Positions 1 through 8,787 of a stretch of DNA of 64,000 nt are shown one piece after another. The notes beneath the pieces were generated by a model. That model was not told the origin of the DNA. It did not search any database and saw only the letters and a list, made by a program, of their open reading frames with translations. A program made the translations under genes and the position numbers. Numbering within the stretch: the stretch's first letter is position 1; every line of letters starts with the position of its first letter. The DNA comes from Mucilaginibacter segetis (lineage in GTDB: Bacteria; Bacteroidota; Bacteroidia; Sphingobacteriales; Sphingobacteriaceae), in NCBI RefSeq assembly GCF_016522075.1, contig NZ_JAEHFW010000004.1:124001-188000 (forward strand), given 5' to 3'.

Positions 1-119
1 ATAGACATTCAGTTCAATATCAGTACTTAAACCGTTTAATTAATAGCTTATTTTGCAAAATCTTTTTAATAAATTAGCACTGTATACTGCCTGCTAAATA
101 ACTATTGATTTAATAAGCT

Positions 120-1907
120 ATGACTTCAGCCGCTTTTTTTAATTTTTCCTTAAAAAAGGTACTGGTTCAGGAGCCCGATTCTCTTAAACGGGCACGGTTA
201 AAAATAGTATTTGTTACCCTGGTACTTTCAATTTTAAAGGTTGTTATACTGCTTCCTATAGTTTTTGGGAATATCCCCGATAATCAGCTATATCGGCTGT
301 ATTTTGTATTTGCTCTTTACTTATTACTCACCAAGTATCTGTTGTCCCGCCCGGATAATATCAACGTGGTTTCGCACATCATTATTTCCACAGGTGTTTT
401 AGCGGTATGGTCAAACTTGTTTTTTTTTGGCCAGCAGTTAAATCTTATTACCATTCAGTTCATGTTTATGGTATCGTTTGTTGGCTACTACCTCATCAAT
501 AGCCGCTTCGCGGTTATCTATAGTTTGGTAGCAATTTTTCCTGTAATGGTATATTTATTAACAAACAAAGCCTGGCATTTAGGTAAAACAACACAGGAAC
601 TGCCCTCACCTGCATTTGAGATTACCGTTTTAATGAATTTTTCTACAATGGTGATCATTCATTATATGTTTTACAAGGCATTTAGGGATAATGTAAACGA
701 AAAGGAGAAATTAAATAAACAGTTACACCAAAATATAGCCGAAACTAAGGCCCTGGCCGACTCCCGTTCGGTGTTTTTATCAACCATGTCGCATGAACTG
801 CGCACCCCTTTGAATGCCGTTATCGGCATGACCAGTTTGATAAGAGATACCGCCACAAAGGAGCAGGGTGAGAATTTGGATATACTGGAGTTTTCTGCCA
901 CCAGCCTGCTTACCTTGGTAAACGATATTTTAGATTATAATAAAAGCGAAAACGATAAAATTGCCTTAGAACCCATCCCGGTGCACCTGCCTGTTTTGTT
1001 ACATAAAGTATGTACCGGTTTACAGCAAAAGGCAAATGAAAAAGGAATAAAATTACTATTGGAAGTTGATGACCATCTTAATGATAAATGGGTAATTACT
1101 GACCCTACCCGGCTTACGCAGATCATCTACAATTTAGTGGGCAATGCCATTAAGTTTACGGAATATGGACACGTCAGCATAAAGGCAACGGCCGTATCAT
1201 TAGATGAGGAACAAATAATAATCGATTTTTCTGTTTCGGATACAGGTATAGGTATTCCCGACGATAGGCAGCAACTGATATTTGAGCCTTTTGTACAGGC
1301 TTCTGCAGATACCACACGCAGGTATGGAGGCACCGGGCTCGGGCTGGCTATTGTAAAACGGTTGCTCGGTCTTTTCAACAGCGAAATTAAATTGGAAAGT
1401 AAACAAAACGAAGGTTCTGTGTTTTCGTTTGATGTTAAATTTGAATTATATACAGGTAGTATAGCAGCTATACCGCTTAGTAGTGGCATACATAATAGTC
1501 TGGCGGGGCTCAACGTACTAATTGCTGAGGATAACCCTATAAATGCACTGTTATTGGTAAAACTATTATCAAAATGGAATATTAATACTATAGTTACTAA
1601 AAACGGGCAGGAAGCTATTGATGCGCATTTGGCCGGAAGTTTTGATGTAGTATTAATGGATTTACATATGCCGGTAAAAGATGGTTACCAGGCAGCAATA
1701 TATATAAGGGCATTAAATGACGGCTGCAAAGCAACTATACCTTTAATTGCTTTAACAGCTTCGGTTTCACATAATATATACGATAAGATAAAGCAGGCCG
1801 GTATGGATGATTATCTGTCAAAACCATTTCAATCCGTTGCTTTATATCAAAAACTGGAAAGAGTATACGCAGGTAAAAAAAGTCAGCCGCTCCAAAACGC
1901 CACATAA
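120..1907 (+). CDS. Membrane-bound hybrid sensor histidine kinase with C-terminal receiver domain
   Basis: This is a 595-residue two-component sensor. Roughly residues 25-195 form a hydrophobic multi-helix membrane domain with no recognisable periplasmic sensor. A short linker leads to a HisKA domain with the H-box SHELRTPLNAVIGM, phospho-acceptor His225. The HATPase domain follows, with N-box NLVGNAIKF, G1 DTGIGIP and G2 GGTGLGLAI. The C-terminal receiver starts at NVLIAEDNPIN and has its phospho-acceptor Asp514 in LMDLHMP and a conserved Lys in LSKPF. No output regulator is adjacent, so phosphotransfer probably goes to a distant Hpt or regulator protein (inference). The signal is unknown. 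The gene faces the epimerase gene across a 28-base gap. I see no clear promoter box in the 119 bases upstream. Confidence 0.93.
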   Translation: MTSAAFFNFSLKKVLVQEPDSLKRARLKIVFVTLVLSILKVVILLPIVFGNIPDNQLYRLYFVFALYLLLTKYLLSRPDNINVVSHIIISTGVLAVWSNLFFFGQQLNLITIQFMFMVSFVGYYLINSRFAVIYSLVAIFPVMVYLLTNKAWHLGKTTQELPSPAFEITVLMNFSTMVIIHYMFYKAFRDNVNEKEKLNKQLHQNIAETKALADSRSVFLSTMSHELRTPLNAVIGMTSLIRDTATKEQGENLDILEFSATSLLTLVNDILDYNKSENDKIALEPIPVHLPVLLHKVCTGLQQKANEKGIKLLLEVDDHLNDKWVITDPTRLTQIIYNLVGNAIKFTEYGHVSIKATAVSLDEEQIIIDFSVSDTGIGIPDDRQQLIFEPFVQASADTTRRYGGTGLGLAIVKRLLGLFNSEIKLESKQNEGSVFSFDVKFELYTGSIAAIPLSSGIHNSLAGLNVLIAEDNPINALLLVKLLSKWNINTIVTKNGQEAIDAHLAGSFDVVLMDLHMPVKDGYQAAIYIRALNDGCKATIPLIALTASVSHNIYDKIKQAGMDDYLSKPFQSVALYQKLERVYAGKKSQPLQNAT

Positions 1908-1935
1908 CTGTATTACCGCTTCTCTGCCGGACGGT

Positions 1936-2898
1936 TTATTTAGAAAAACAAATTTCCCGGATGGTTTCGCTTACAGGCTTAAATTGAAAATTGATCGCCT
2001 TTTTTATTTTGCTGTTATCAAAATTACGTGTTACTGATGCCGCCTTTGCACTTGTTTTATCTAATACAGGGGCTTTACCTGTTATAACAGCGGCTAATGC
2101 AGCTCCGCGCCATGCCAGCTCCATCATCCAGGGTTTAGCCAGTTTTGCCGGAGCCGGAATATTAAAATAACCGGCTATCTCAGTAAAAAGTTGATGATAG
2201 GTTCTGTTTTCTGCATTGATAATATACCTTTCACCGCTTATACCACTTTCCATTAATGCTTTCATACATTTGGCCACATCCACCACATCAACAAAGCCTA
2301 TACTGCCCCGGGTATAAAATTTCAACCCTTTTCTTACGGTCTCAAAAATTTGTCCGCTGCCATCAGTCCCGGCGCTTCTGCCAATTATTATGGTCGGGTT
2401 TACAATAACGGCATCCAGGCCTTCAGCCATGCCACGCCAAACTTCCATTTCGCTTTCCAGTTTGGATATCGCATACCCATCATTTTCGGTAGTTGGATCA
2501 AGGTGATGGCTCTCGGTGATCAACTCCCCGGGTTTGGCCTCACCAACTGCAGCTACAGAGCTTACATGCACCATTCTGATATGATTTTTTACACACAGGT
2601 CAACTAAATTTGCTGTTCCCGTAACATTGGTGCGTATCATAGGTTCCTTTTCGGCAGTCTTAAGTGATACCCATGCTGCACAATTATAAACCTGGTCAAC
2701 CCCCTGTAAAGCGTCCTCCAATGCAAATGCATCGGTGATATCTGCATCAACCCAGTCAATTTGTGAAGCATAATTATTAAGCAAAGCAGGAAAGTTTGAG
2801 GTAGAACGCTTGGTGCAACGTATATTCAGCCCTGTCTCAACTAATAGCTTTGCCACCTCCGCGCCTAAAAAACCTGTAGCTCCGGTAACCAAAATCAT
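1936..2898 (-). CDS. NAD(P)-dependent epimerase/dehydratase (extended SDR)
   Basis: This 320-residue extended short-chain dehydrogenase/reductase resembles dihydroflavonol-4-reductase-like epimerases. A Rossmann nucleotide-binding motif TGATGFLG lies at residues 5-12. The catalytic pair sits in YAISK (Tyr142, Lys146), preceded by the HVSSVAAVG serine strand. The substrate cannot be told from sequence; related bacterial proteins act on nucleotide sugars, sterols or flavonoid-like ketones. The protein is cytosolic, with no signal peptide. It is divergent from the arginase-fold gene across about 180 bases that carry GTGCAAAT-type repeats, and a TAAATTTG box lies just upstream of its start. Confidence 0.88.
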   Translation of the reverse strand: MILVTGATGFLGAEVAKLLVETGLNIRCTKRSTSNFPALLNNYASQIDWVDADITDAFALEDALQGVDQVYNCAAWVSLKTAEKEPMIRTNVTGTANLVDLCVKNHIRMVHVSSVAAVGEAKPGELITESHHLDPTTENDGYAISKLESEMEVWRGMAEGLDAVIVNPTIIIGRSAGTDGSGQIFETVRKGLKFYTRGSIGFVDVVDVAKCMKALMESGISGERYIINAENRTYHQLFTEIAGYFNIPAPAKLAKPWMMELAWRGAALAAVITGKAPVLDKTSAKAASVTRNFDNSKIKKAINFQFKPVSETIREICFSK

Positions 2899-3078
2899 AG
2901 GTGCAAATGTGCAAATTTATAGGTGCAAATAATCGGAATGGGCTAAAAGTTATTTTTATTCGGATATGATCCATGCTTAATGTTATATATAATAGTATAA
3001 TTTGCATATTTGGATTTCGGCACATCAACAAAAAATCTGCACATTTGCACGTCACATATTAGCACATTATTACAAAAT
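2899..3078. repeat. Divergent intergenic region with GTGCAAAT / GCACATTT short repeats
   Basis: This 180-base region separates two divergent genes. Next to the epimerase start there are three GTGCAAAT copies (about 2902-2930). Near the arginase-fold gene there are GCACATTTGCAC and AGCACATT (about 3040-3068), which is the same word on the other strand. The minus strand also reads TAAATTTG at 2919-2912, fitting the TAnnTTTG promoter box of this phylum. Whether the repeats are operators or a neutral repeat family cannot be decided from this window. Confidence 0.45.
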
Positions 3079-4260
3079 ATGTCCTTAACCGATTTCTTTA
3101 CCAATATTGATCTTAAGAAGATAACCCCTAAAAACGGGTATTTTACCAGCCAACTCGGCAATAAGATAGATCATCATTCAGTTGATTTTCCGGGCTTGGA
3201 GCAGGAAACGGATATCGCTATAATTGGTATACAGGAAGACAGGAATGCCGTTAATAACCAGGGCTGCTCATTAGGGCCTGATTACGTTCGCGAAAAGTTA
3301 TATCAGTTAAATGAGGGCGCATACAAAACCAAGATCGCTGATCTGGGTAACATTGCCCGCGGAGAAACCGTTACTGACACTTACATAGCACTTAAAACAG
3401 TAGTTAGTGAGCTGGTGAAAAAAGATATTGTACCTGTAATTATAGGCGGCGGTCAGGATTTGACCTACGCCCAATATATGGGTTATGAGAATCTTGAGCA
3501 AAAGGTTGACCTGTTGGTGGTTGACTCACATTTCGACCTGGAAGGTGACGGCAGCATGGATAGCATTGAAACTTCTTCAGATGCCTATCTGAATAAAATA
3601 TTTTTGCATGAACCTAATTACCTTTTTAATTTCAGCAATTTAGGATATCAAACCTATTTCACAAGTCAGGACAGCCTTAGGGTGATGGACAAGTTGTATT
3701 TCGATGCGCACCGCCTCGGTGAATTAGCGGGTAATATAGCAATTACCGAACCTGTTATCCGTAACGCCAATATGCTTAGTTTTGATATGGGGGCTATCAG
3801 ATCGTCAGATGCATGCGGCAACGCAAATGCAAAACCCAATGGTTTTTATGGAGAGGAAGCCTGCCAGATATGCCGTTACGCCGGTTTTAATGATAAATTA
3901 AGCTCAATAGGATTTTATGAGTTTAACCCTGCATATGATAATAACGGGCAAACTGCTATGCTGCTTGCGCAGATGATATGGTATTTTATTGACGGGTTTT
4001 ATAACCGTAAAAAAGATTTCCCGCTTAACCCTAAATCACAATACCTGGTATATAAAACCAGTTTGAAGCACGATGACCATGAATTGGTATTTGTAAAAAG
4101 TAAAAAATCCGACCGTTGGTGGATGCAGGTACCCTATCCTTCAGGCGGGTCTAAAAACGAAAGATTTCACTTAGTGCCGTGCAGTTATGCGGAGTATAAA
4201 ATGGCACGCTCCGGCGAAATGCCCGACCTGTGGTGGCGTACTTACCAAAAATTAAACTAA
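3079..4260 (+). CDS. Arginase-fold (ureohydrolase) protein, formimidoylglutamase-like
   Basis: This 393-residue protein has the arginase/agmatinase/formimidoylglutamase fold. I chose the ATG at 3079 (start MSLTDFF) over an in-frame ATG at 3010, because the extra 23 residues are translated from the intergenic repeats and look non-coding. DSHFD (Asp149, His151, Asp153) and the first Asp of SFDMG (Asp236) match di-manganese ligands. GGGQD has Gln126 where arginases have His, and Gly238 replaces the second Asp of SFDxD, so two of six classical ligands are altered. Bacteroidota homologues are commonly called formimidoylglutamase (histidine degradation). No other hut gene is nearby, so the substrate is uncertain. 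It is followed by the TlpA-like genes. Confidence 0.8.
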   Translation: MSLTDFFTNIDLKKITPKNGYFTSQLGNKIDHHSVDFPGLEQETDIAIIGIQEDRNAVNNQGCSLGPDYVREKLYQLNEGAYKTKIADLGNIARGETVTDTYIALKTVVSELVKKDIVPVIIGGGQDLTYAQYMGYENLEQKVDLLVVDSHFDLEGDGSMDSIETSSDAYLNKIFLHEPNYLFNFSNLGYQTYFTSQDSLRVMDKLYFDAHRLGELAGNIAITEPVIRNANMLSFDMGAIRSSDACGNANAKPNGFYGEEACQICRYAGFNDKLSSIGFYEFNPAYDNNGQTAMLLAQMIWYFIDGFYNRKKDFPLNPKSQYLVYKTSLKHDDHELVFVKSKKSDRWWMQVPYPSGGSKNERFHLVPCSYAEYKMARSGEMPDLWWRTYQKLN

Positions 4261-4313
4261 TAGTTTATAATTCATTGGCGGTTTCCACGTTATCTACACT
4301 TTAATATAAATAA

Positions 4314-5486
4314 ATGAAAAGATTTTTTTTTAGTCTGGCAGCGTTATTGCCGGCAATTGCCTTTGCACAAAATGCACAGCCGTTTACTGTAAATAGTAAG
4401 GTAGGTAAACTGAATGCACCTGCCAAGGCGTATCTGGTATACCGGTTAGGTGCAAATAACGTAACCGATTCAGCTTCAGTAATTAATGGGGTATTTACTT
4501 TTACAGGAGTAGTAAGTAGTCCGGTAAATGCATCTTTGTTTTTAGATACAAAAGGCATAGGTTTCACAAAATATATCGCTCAGAATTTTCCTGATGGTAG
4601 TACGTCTGCTACAGCCGATATGTTGAATTTTTTTATTGAAAAAGGCACCACTAATATTGTAGCTACCGATTCCATATCAAAGGCGGAGATAACAGGTTCT
4701 AAGCTTAATGATGATAATAAACTTTTAAAAACACAACTTATACCGGTTGTTGATAAAGCTAAAGCACTAACTGCCGAAGCGCAATCCGCTACTGCTGAAC
4801 AGCAGCAATCTGCCGCATTTCAAAATTCATTACAAGCTAAATTCAAAGCGCTGCAGGATCAGCAAAAAACAATACTTAAAACATTTATAACTCAAAATCC
4901 GGATAGTTATCTGAGCTTACTTGCACTTACCAGCGTAAGCGGCCCCTCGCCGGATATTGCCGAAGTAGAACCACTTTATAATTCACTGTCAGATGAGTTA
5001 AGAAATTCAGACCAGGGAAGGGAACTGAAACGATCTATTGAGGCATTAAAAGTTACCGCCATAGGTGCTATGGCGCCGGATTTTACACAAAACGACGCAA
5101 ATGGAGTTCCGGTAAGGTTATCATCCTTTAGGGGTAAATATGTACTGATCGATTTTTGGGCATCATGGTGCGGTCCGTGTCGTCAAGAAAACCCTAATGT
5201 GGTTAGAACTTATAACAAATACAAAAGCAAAAACTTTACGGTTTTGGGGGTTTCGTTAGATAAGGCTGATGGTAAAAATGCCTGGCTGGCAGCTATAAAA
5301 AATGACGGACTTACCTGGACACAGGTATCCGATCTGAATTACTGGAACAACATGGTAGCCAAACTTTACGGTGTGCAATCAATTCCGCAGAATTTTTTGA
5401 TTGATCCGCAAGGCAAAATTGTTGCTAAAGGATTGCGTGGGGATGATCTGGATAATAAGCTGGAAGAATTGCTTGGGAAAATTTAA
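4314..5486 (+). CDS. TlpA-like thiol-disulfide oxidoreductase (DUF4369 plus thioredoxin fold), copy 1
   Basis: This 390-residue exported protein starts with a signal peptide ending near AIAFA. An N-terminal beta-rich region of DUF4369 type spans about residues 20-130, then a Gln/Lys/Ala-rich helical linker, then a thioredoxin/AhpC-TSA domain from about residue 250. The redox motif is WCGPC (Cys286, Cys289) inside FWASWCGPC. A cis-Pro is likely in SIPQNF. Such proteins usually work in the periplasm or on the cell envelope, reducing disulfides or serving cytochrome c maturation. The neighbour at 5600 is a close paralogue with the same architecture, so the pair arose by tandem duplication. Confidence 0.9.
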   Translation: MKRFFFSLAALLPAIAFAQNAQPFTVNSKVGKLNAPAKAYLVYRLGANNVTDSASVINGVFTFTGVVSSPVNASLFLDTKGIGFTKYIAQNFPDGSTSATADMLNFFIEKGTTNIVATDSISKAEITGSKLNDDNKLLKTQLIPVVDKAKALTAEAQSATAEQQQSAAFQNSLQAKFKALQDQQKTILKTFITQNPDSYLSLLALTSVSGPSPDIAEVEPLYNSLSDELRNSDQGRELKRSIEALKVTAIGAMAPDFTQNDANGVPVRLSSFRGKYVLIDFWASWCGPCRQENPNVVRTYNKYKSKNFTVLGVSLDKADGKNAWLAAIKNDGLTWTQVSDLNYWNNMVAKLYGVQSIPQNFLIDPQGKIVAKGLRGDDLDNKLEELLGKI

Positions 5487-5599
5487 GAATTTGTAATATA
5501 ATGGTAACAATTATATGATTACACATAAATAAAGCTCTAAATCTTGGTTATTTTAATTAATAAACAGATATTAGGTTTTTAATCCATCTTAAAAAATTC

Positions 5600-6730
5600 A
5601 TGAAGAAATTAATTTTAACAGCAGTAGCCTCATTACCGGCGTTGCTTTTTGCCCAAACCGGAAAATTTACGGTTGAGGGGAATATCGGTACTTATAATGC
5701 ACCTGCTAAGGTTTACCTGCAATACCGGGAAAGCGGTAAAACTATAATTGATTCGGCTGTGTTAACCAACGGGCAATTTAAATTTACCGGTGACGCGGGT
5801 AGCGCCCCATCAATGGGATATTTGCTTTTTAATGAAAAAGGCAACGGCATGAATGTGGTGCGCGATTATAAAGGTATTTATATTGAACCCGGCGATATTA
5901 AGGTTACTACTACTGACTTGTTAGCTAACGCTACCGTTGATGGCCCAAAAACCAATCAGGAAAATGCAATTTATCAGGCTGCATTAAAACCTGTAATGGA
6001 TGGTTACAAAGCACTTGAAGCAAAGCAAAAAGCTGCAAGCGAGGAAGAACAAAAATCAGAAGCATTTATTAAACAGGCTAAGCTTGACGAAAAAGCTATT
6101 GAAGATAAGGAGACTGCGGTGAACAAACAGTTTATTATAGATCACCCGAATTCATATATTAGTTTGAATGCTTTGCAATCTTTCGCATATGGCGCTGATT
6201 ACACCGAAATACAGCCATTATTTGATGCGCTTTCGCCTGAACTAAAAGCATCAACCGGCGGCAAGGCATTTGCAGCTATATTACCAAAATTAAAAGCAGT
6301 GGCTTTAGGTGCAACCGCACCTGAATTTGCCGAAGCTGATACCAGCGGTAAAATGGTAAGTTTGTCATCATTCCGGGGTAAATATTTACTGGTTGATTTT
6401 TGGGCGTCATGGTGCGGACCTTGCCGTGCAGAAAACCCTAACGTGGTAAAAGCTTACAATAAATATAAAGATAAGAACTTCACTATTTTAGGCGTATCAT
6501 TAGACAGGCCTAACGCTAAGGAAGCGTGGCTGAAAGCTATTCATAAAGATGGTTTAGCCTGGACACAGGTATCCGATCTTCAGTTCTGGAACAGTAAGGT
6601 TGCCGGAATGTATGGTGTACGTGCAATACCGCAGAATTTCCTGATCGATCCTAACGGTAAAATTATCGGTAAAAATCTTAGAGGCGATGATCTGGAAGCT
6701 AAACTTGCAGAGTTGTTCGGGAAAATCTAA
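5600..6730 (+). CDS. TlpA-like thiol-disulfide oxidoreductase (DUF4369 plus thioredoxin fold), copy 2
   Basis: This 376-residue paralogue of the preceding gene has a signal peptide ending at LLFAQ, an N-terminal DUF4369-like region, a Lys/Glu-rich helical linker (about residues 135-185) and a C-terminal thioredoxin domain with WCGPC (Cys272, Cys275). The C-terminal domains of the two copies are nearly collinear: both read SSFRGKY, FWASWCGPCR, ENPNVV, WTQVSDL and IPQNFLIDP. The N-terminal halves are much less alike, as if partner-binding surfaces had diverged while the redox domain stayed fixed. A 113-base spacer separates the copies, and a strong bidirectional hairpin follows. Confidence 0.9.
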   Translation: MKKLILTAVASLPALLFAQTGKFTVEGNIGTYNAPAKVYLQYRESGKTIIDSAVLTNGQFKFTGDAGSAPSMGYLLFNEKGNGMNVVRDYKGIYIEPGDIKVTTTDLLANATVDGPKTNQENAIYQAALKPVMDGYKALEAKQKAASEEEQKSEAFIKQAKLDEKAIEDKETAVNKQFIIDHPNSYISLNALQSFAYGADYTEIQPLFDALSPELKASTGGKAFAAILPKLKAVALGATAPEFAEADTSGKMVSLSSFRGKYLLVDFWASWCGPCRAENPNVVKAYNKYKDKNFTILGVSLDRPNAKEAWLKAIHKDGLAWTQVSDLQFWNSKVAGMYGVRAIPQNFLIDPNGKIIGKNLRGDDLEAKLAELFGKI

Positions 6731-6754
6731 TTTTATTTGAAAAGCAGATATAAT

Positions 6755-6794
6755 AAAAGTCCGGAAAAAGAATTAACAATTTTTCCGGACTTTT
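6755..6794. terminator. Bidirectional intrinsic terminator
   Basis: A perfect 15-bp inverted repeat (AAAAGTCCGGAAAAA and its complement) surrounds a 10-base loop. The arms give an A-tract on one side and a T-tract on the other, so it can stop transcription from both the TlpA-like gene and the convergent small peptide gene. Confidence 0.85.
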
Positions 6795-6812
6795 CATTTA
6801 GTAGAATCGGTT

Positions 6813-7022
6813 TTAGGTGATTTCACATAACTGAGGCCTGCACGCGCCCCGTGGGCTGTCACATTCCCACCCGGTTGATTGTTCTCCATGGTTCTCTTCT
6901 GGTGGAGGGCATGGTGGACCACAAACGAAACCATCGTCTATTCCACATTGACGAAAACCGCCTGCGACAGTCTTCATTTCAGCTCTGGTAAGAGCTCTTC
7001 CTAAGTTTTTTAGTTTTTCCAT
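6813..7022 (-). CDS. Double-glycine leader peptide, Cys-rich RiPP/bacteriocin-like precursor
   Basis: This 69-residue protein has a charged N-terminal leader ending in LTRAEMKTVAGG (Gly21-Gly22), the double-glycine processing signal of small bacteriocin-like or natural-product precursors common in Bacteroidota. The putative 47-residue core has six cysteines (in QCG, VCG, PCP, ECD, ACR and LCE) and a proline run. That suits disulfide bonding or post-translational modification. No C39 peptidase-ABC transporter, radical SAM enzyme or cyclodehydratase gene lies nearby, so export and processing would depend on genes elsewhere. It has its own upstream region of about 170 AT-rich bases and is convergent with the TlpA-like gene. 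Function is inferred from the leader only. Confidence 0.7.
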   Translation of the reverse strand: MEKLKNLGRALTRAEMKTVAGGFRQCGIDDGFVCGPPCPPPEENHGEQSTGWECDSPRGACRPQLCEIT

Positions 7023-7195
7023 TTAACTTGGTTTTAATGTAAATACAATTTAACCAATTTAATAGTAACTGACAATTAATTTTTGTTTTTATTTTTCATA
7101 AAGAGAAATGTATATAAATTTTGAGAAACAATTAAAGAAAATTTAATTGTAAAAATAGTTTTGGTTATTATTCCGGACTAAATATTTAATAGAGG

Positions 7196-8470
7196 TTACA
7201 ACAGATCGAAGCCTATATCCTTGCGGAAATAAACCCCGTCATAATAAATGCGGGCGGCATCGGCAGTTGCCTGTTGCAGGGCTGTGAACATGTTGTCCTG
7301 TAAAGTGGTAACAGCGAGCACCCGTCCACCGGTAGCTTTCACCGTTTCACCGTTTAAGGTTGTGCCGGCATGAAAAACGATCGAGTCACGCACATTTTCA
7401 ATGCCGCTTATAGCTTTGTCTTTCAGGTATTCACCGGGGTAACCACCCGCAACACAAACTACGGTAGCTGCCGTTTTATCGCTTATAACTAACTCTTTCT
7501 CGTTAAGATTCCCATCCGCCACACCAATAAGCAGTTCAACAAAGTCTGATTGTATGCGAGGCATCACGCTTTCCGTTTCAGGGTCGCCCATGCGACAATT
7601 ATATTCAATAACATAAGGGTCGCCATAGCAATTCATCAAACCAATAAAAATAAAACCCTTGTAAGGCAGCCTCTCTTTTTTTAATCCTTCTACGGTTGGT
7701 ATGATCACTCTTTGTTCAACTTTCGCCATAAACTCCGCATCCGCGAAAGGCACTGGCGAAACGGAACCCATACCACCTGTATTCAGGCCGGTATCACCTT
7801 CTCCAATACGTTTATAATCTTTAGCCTCAGGCAAAATTTTGTAATGCTCGCCATCGGTCATTACAAACACCGATAATTCTATACCCTGTAAAAACTGTTC
7901 AATTACTACTTTTGCACTGGCATCGCCAAATTTGGCTTCGGTAAGCATTTCGGTAAGTTCAATTTCAGCCTCCTCTAAGGTTAAGCAAATCAGTACACCC
8001 TTACCTGCTGCAAGTCCGTCAGCTTTTAACACTACAGGCAATCCGGCTGTAGCAAGGTAATCAAACCCCTCTTGCAAAGTGTCGCGGGTAAAGGTTTTTG
8101 AGCTGGCAGTAGGGATATTATTCCGTTGCATAAACAGCTTGGAGAAATCCTTACTGCCTTCTAACTGTGCCGCCTCTTGCTGCGGCCCTATAACAGGAAT
8201 GTTTTTTAATTGCTCATCAGCCAGAAAAAAATCATGTATGCCTCTAACCAATGGCTCTTCGGGGCCAACTAGTACCATATCAATGGCATTATCAATAGTA
8301 AAGTCTTTGATACCTTCAAAATTTGTAACCTTCAGGTTAATATTAGTGCCATACCGGCCGGTGCCGGCATTACCCGGTGCAATAAAAAGTTTATCGCATT
8401 TGGCGCTTTGTGATATTTTCCAGGCGAAGGCGCTTTCCCTTCCGCCCGAACCAAGGAGCAGGATGTTCAT
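7196..8470 (-). CDS. purD: Phosphoribosylamine--glycine ligase (GAR synthetase)
   Basis: This 424-residue protein catalyses ATP-dependent joining of glycine to phosphoribosylamine, the second step of purine synthesis, in the cytosol. The start MNILLLGSGGRESAFAWK is the conserved PurD N-terminus. ATP-grasp features include VVLKADGLAAGKGV and the metal-binding YNCRMGDPETE segment near residue 290. The length is normal for stand-alone PurD. It is divergent from secA. A TATATTTG box on the minus strand (8483-8476) ends only five bases before the ATG, which would give an almost leaderless mRNA if used. Confidence 0.97.
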   Translation of the reverse strand: MNILLLGSGGRESAFAWKISQSAKCDKLFIAPGNAGTGRYGTNINLKVTNFEGIKDFTIDNAIDMVLVGPEEPLVRGIHDFFLADEQLKNIPVIGPQQEAAQLEGSKDFSKLFMQRNNIPTASSKTFTRDTLQEGFDYLATAGLPVVLKADGLAAGKGVLICLTLEEAEIELTEMLTEAKFGDASAKVVIEQFLQGIELSVFVMTDGEHYKILPEAKDYKRIGEGDTGLNTGGMGSVSPVPFADAEFMAKVEQRVIIPTVEGLKKERLPYKGFIFIGLMNCYGDPYVIEYNCRMGDPETESVMPRIQSDFVELLIGVADGNLNEKELVISDKTAATVVCVAGGYPGEYLKDKAISGIENVRDSIVFHAGTTLNGETVKATGGRVLAVTTLQDNMFTALQQATADAARIYYDGVYFRKDIGFDLL

Positions 8471-8787
8471 GCCGTCAAATATATAAAGTATTTGTTTTAA
8501 CCCGGCTACACAAACCTGAGGCTTTTTTTTAAATTTGATAGAAAGAAATTACACACTTCTGCGTTATTAATTAGGTTGAACAGCCACGGCGCTTAACAGC
8601 TATGTTACAATGAAAGAGGCAGGTAAAAAATGCTTGTTATTATCTGATATACTGATAAAATATCATTTAAACCTTTCGCCTTTTACCTTTCAGCTTTAAG
8701 CCCAAATCAGTACCTTTGCCTGTCAAAATGACTTTAAAATTGCAGTGGCGCAATTGTTGAGTTTATTTGCATTCATATTGAAACAAC
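8471..8787. other. purD-secA divergent intergenic region
   Basis: These 317 bases contain no convincing open reading frame. They hold a TATATTTG box next to purD (minus strand) and the secA promoter candidate at 8688-8718. I see no riboswitch fold. Confidence 0.6.
8688..8718 (+). promoter_or_regulatory. Putative secA promoter (Bacteroidota type)
   Basis: TACCTTTG at 8711-8718 matches the TAnnTTTG -7 consensus. TTTC at 8688-8691 stands 19 bases upstream, in the place of the TTTG -33 element. Transcription would start near 8723, giving a leader of about 65 bases. Confidence 0.5.

Noticed and set aside
3010..3078. Longer N-terminus for the arginase-fold protein
   Set aside because: The extra residues are translated from the intergenic repeats and do not resemble the family start.
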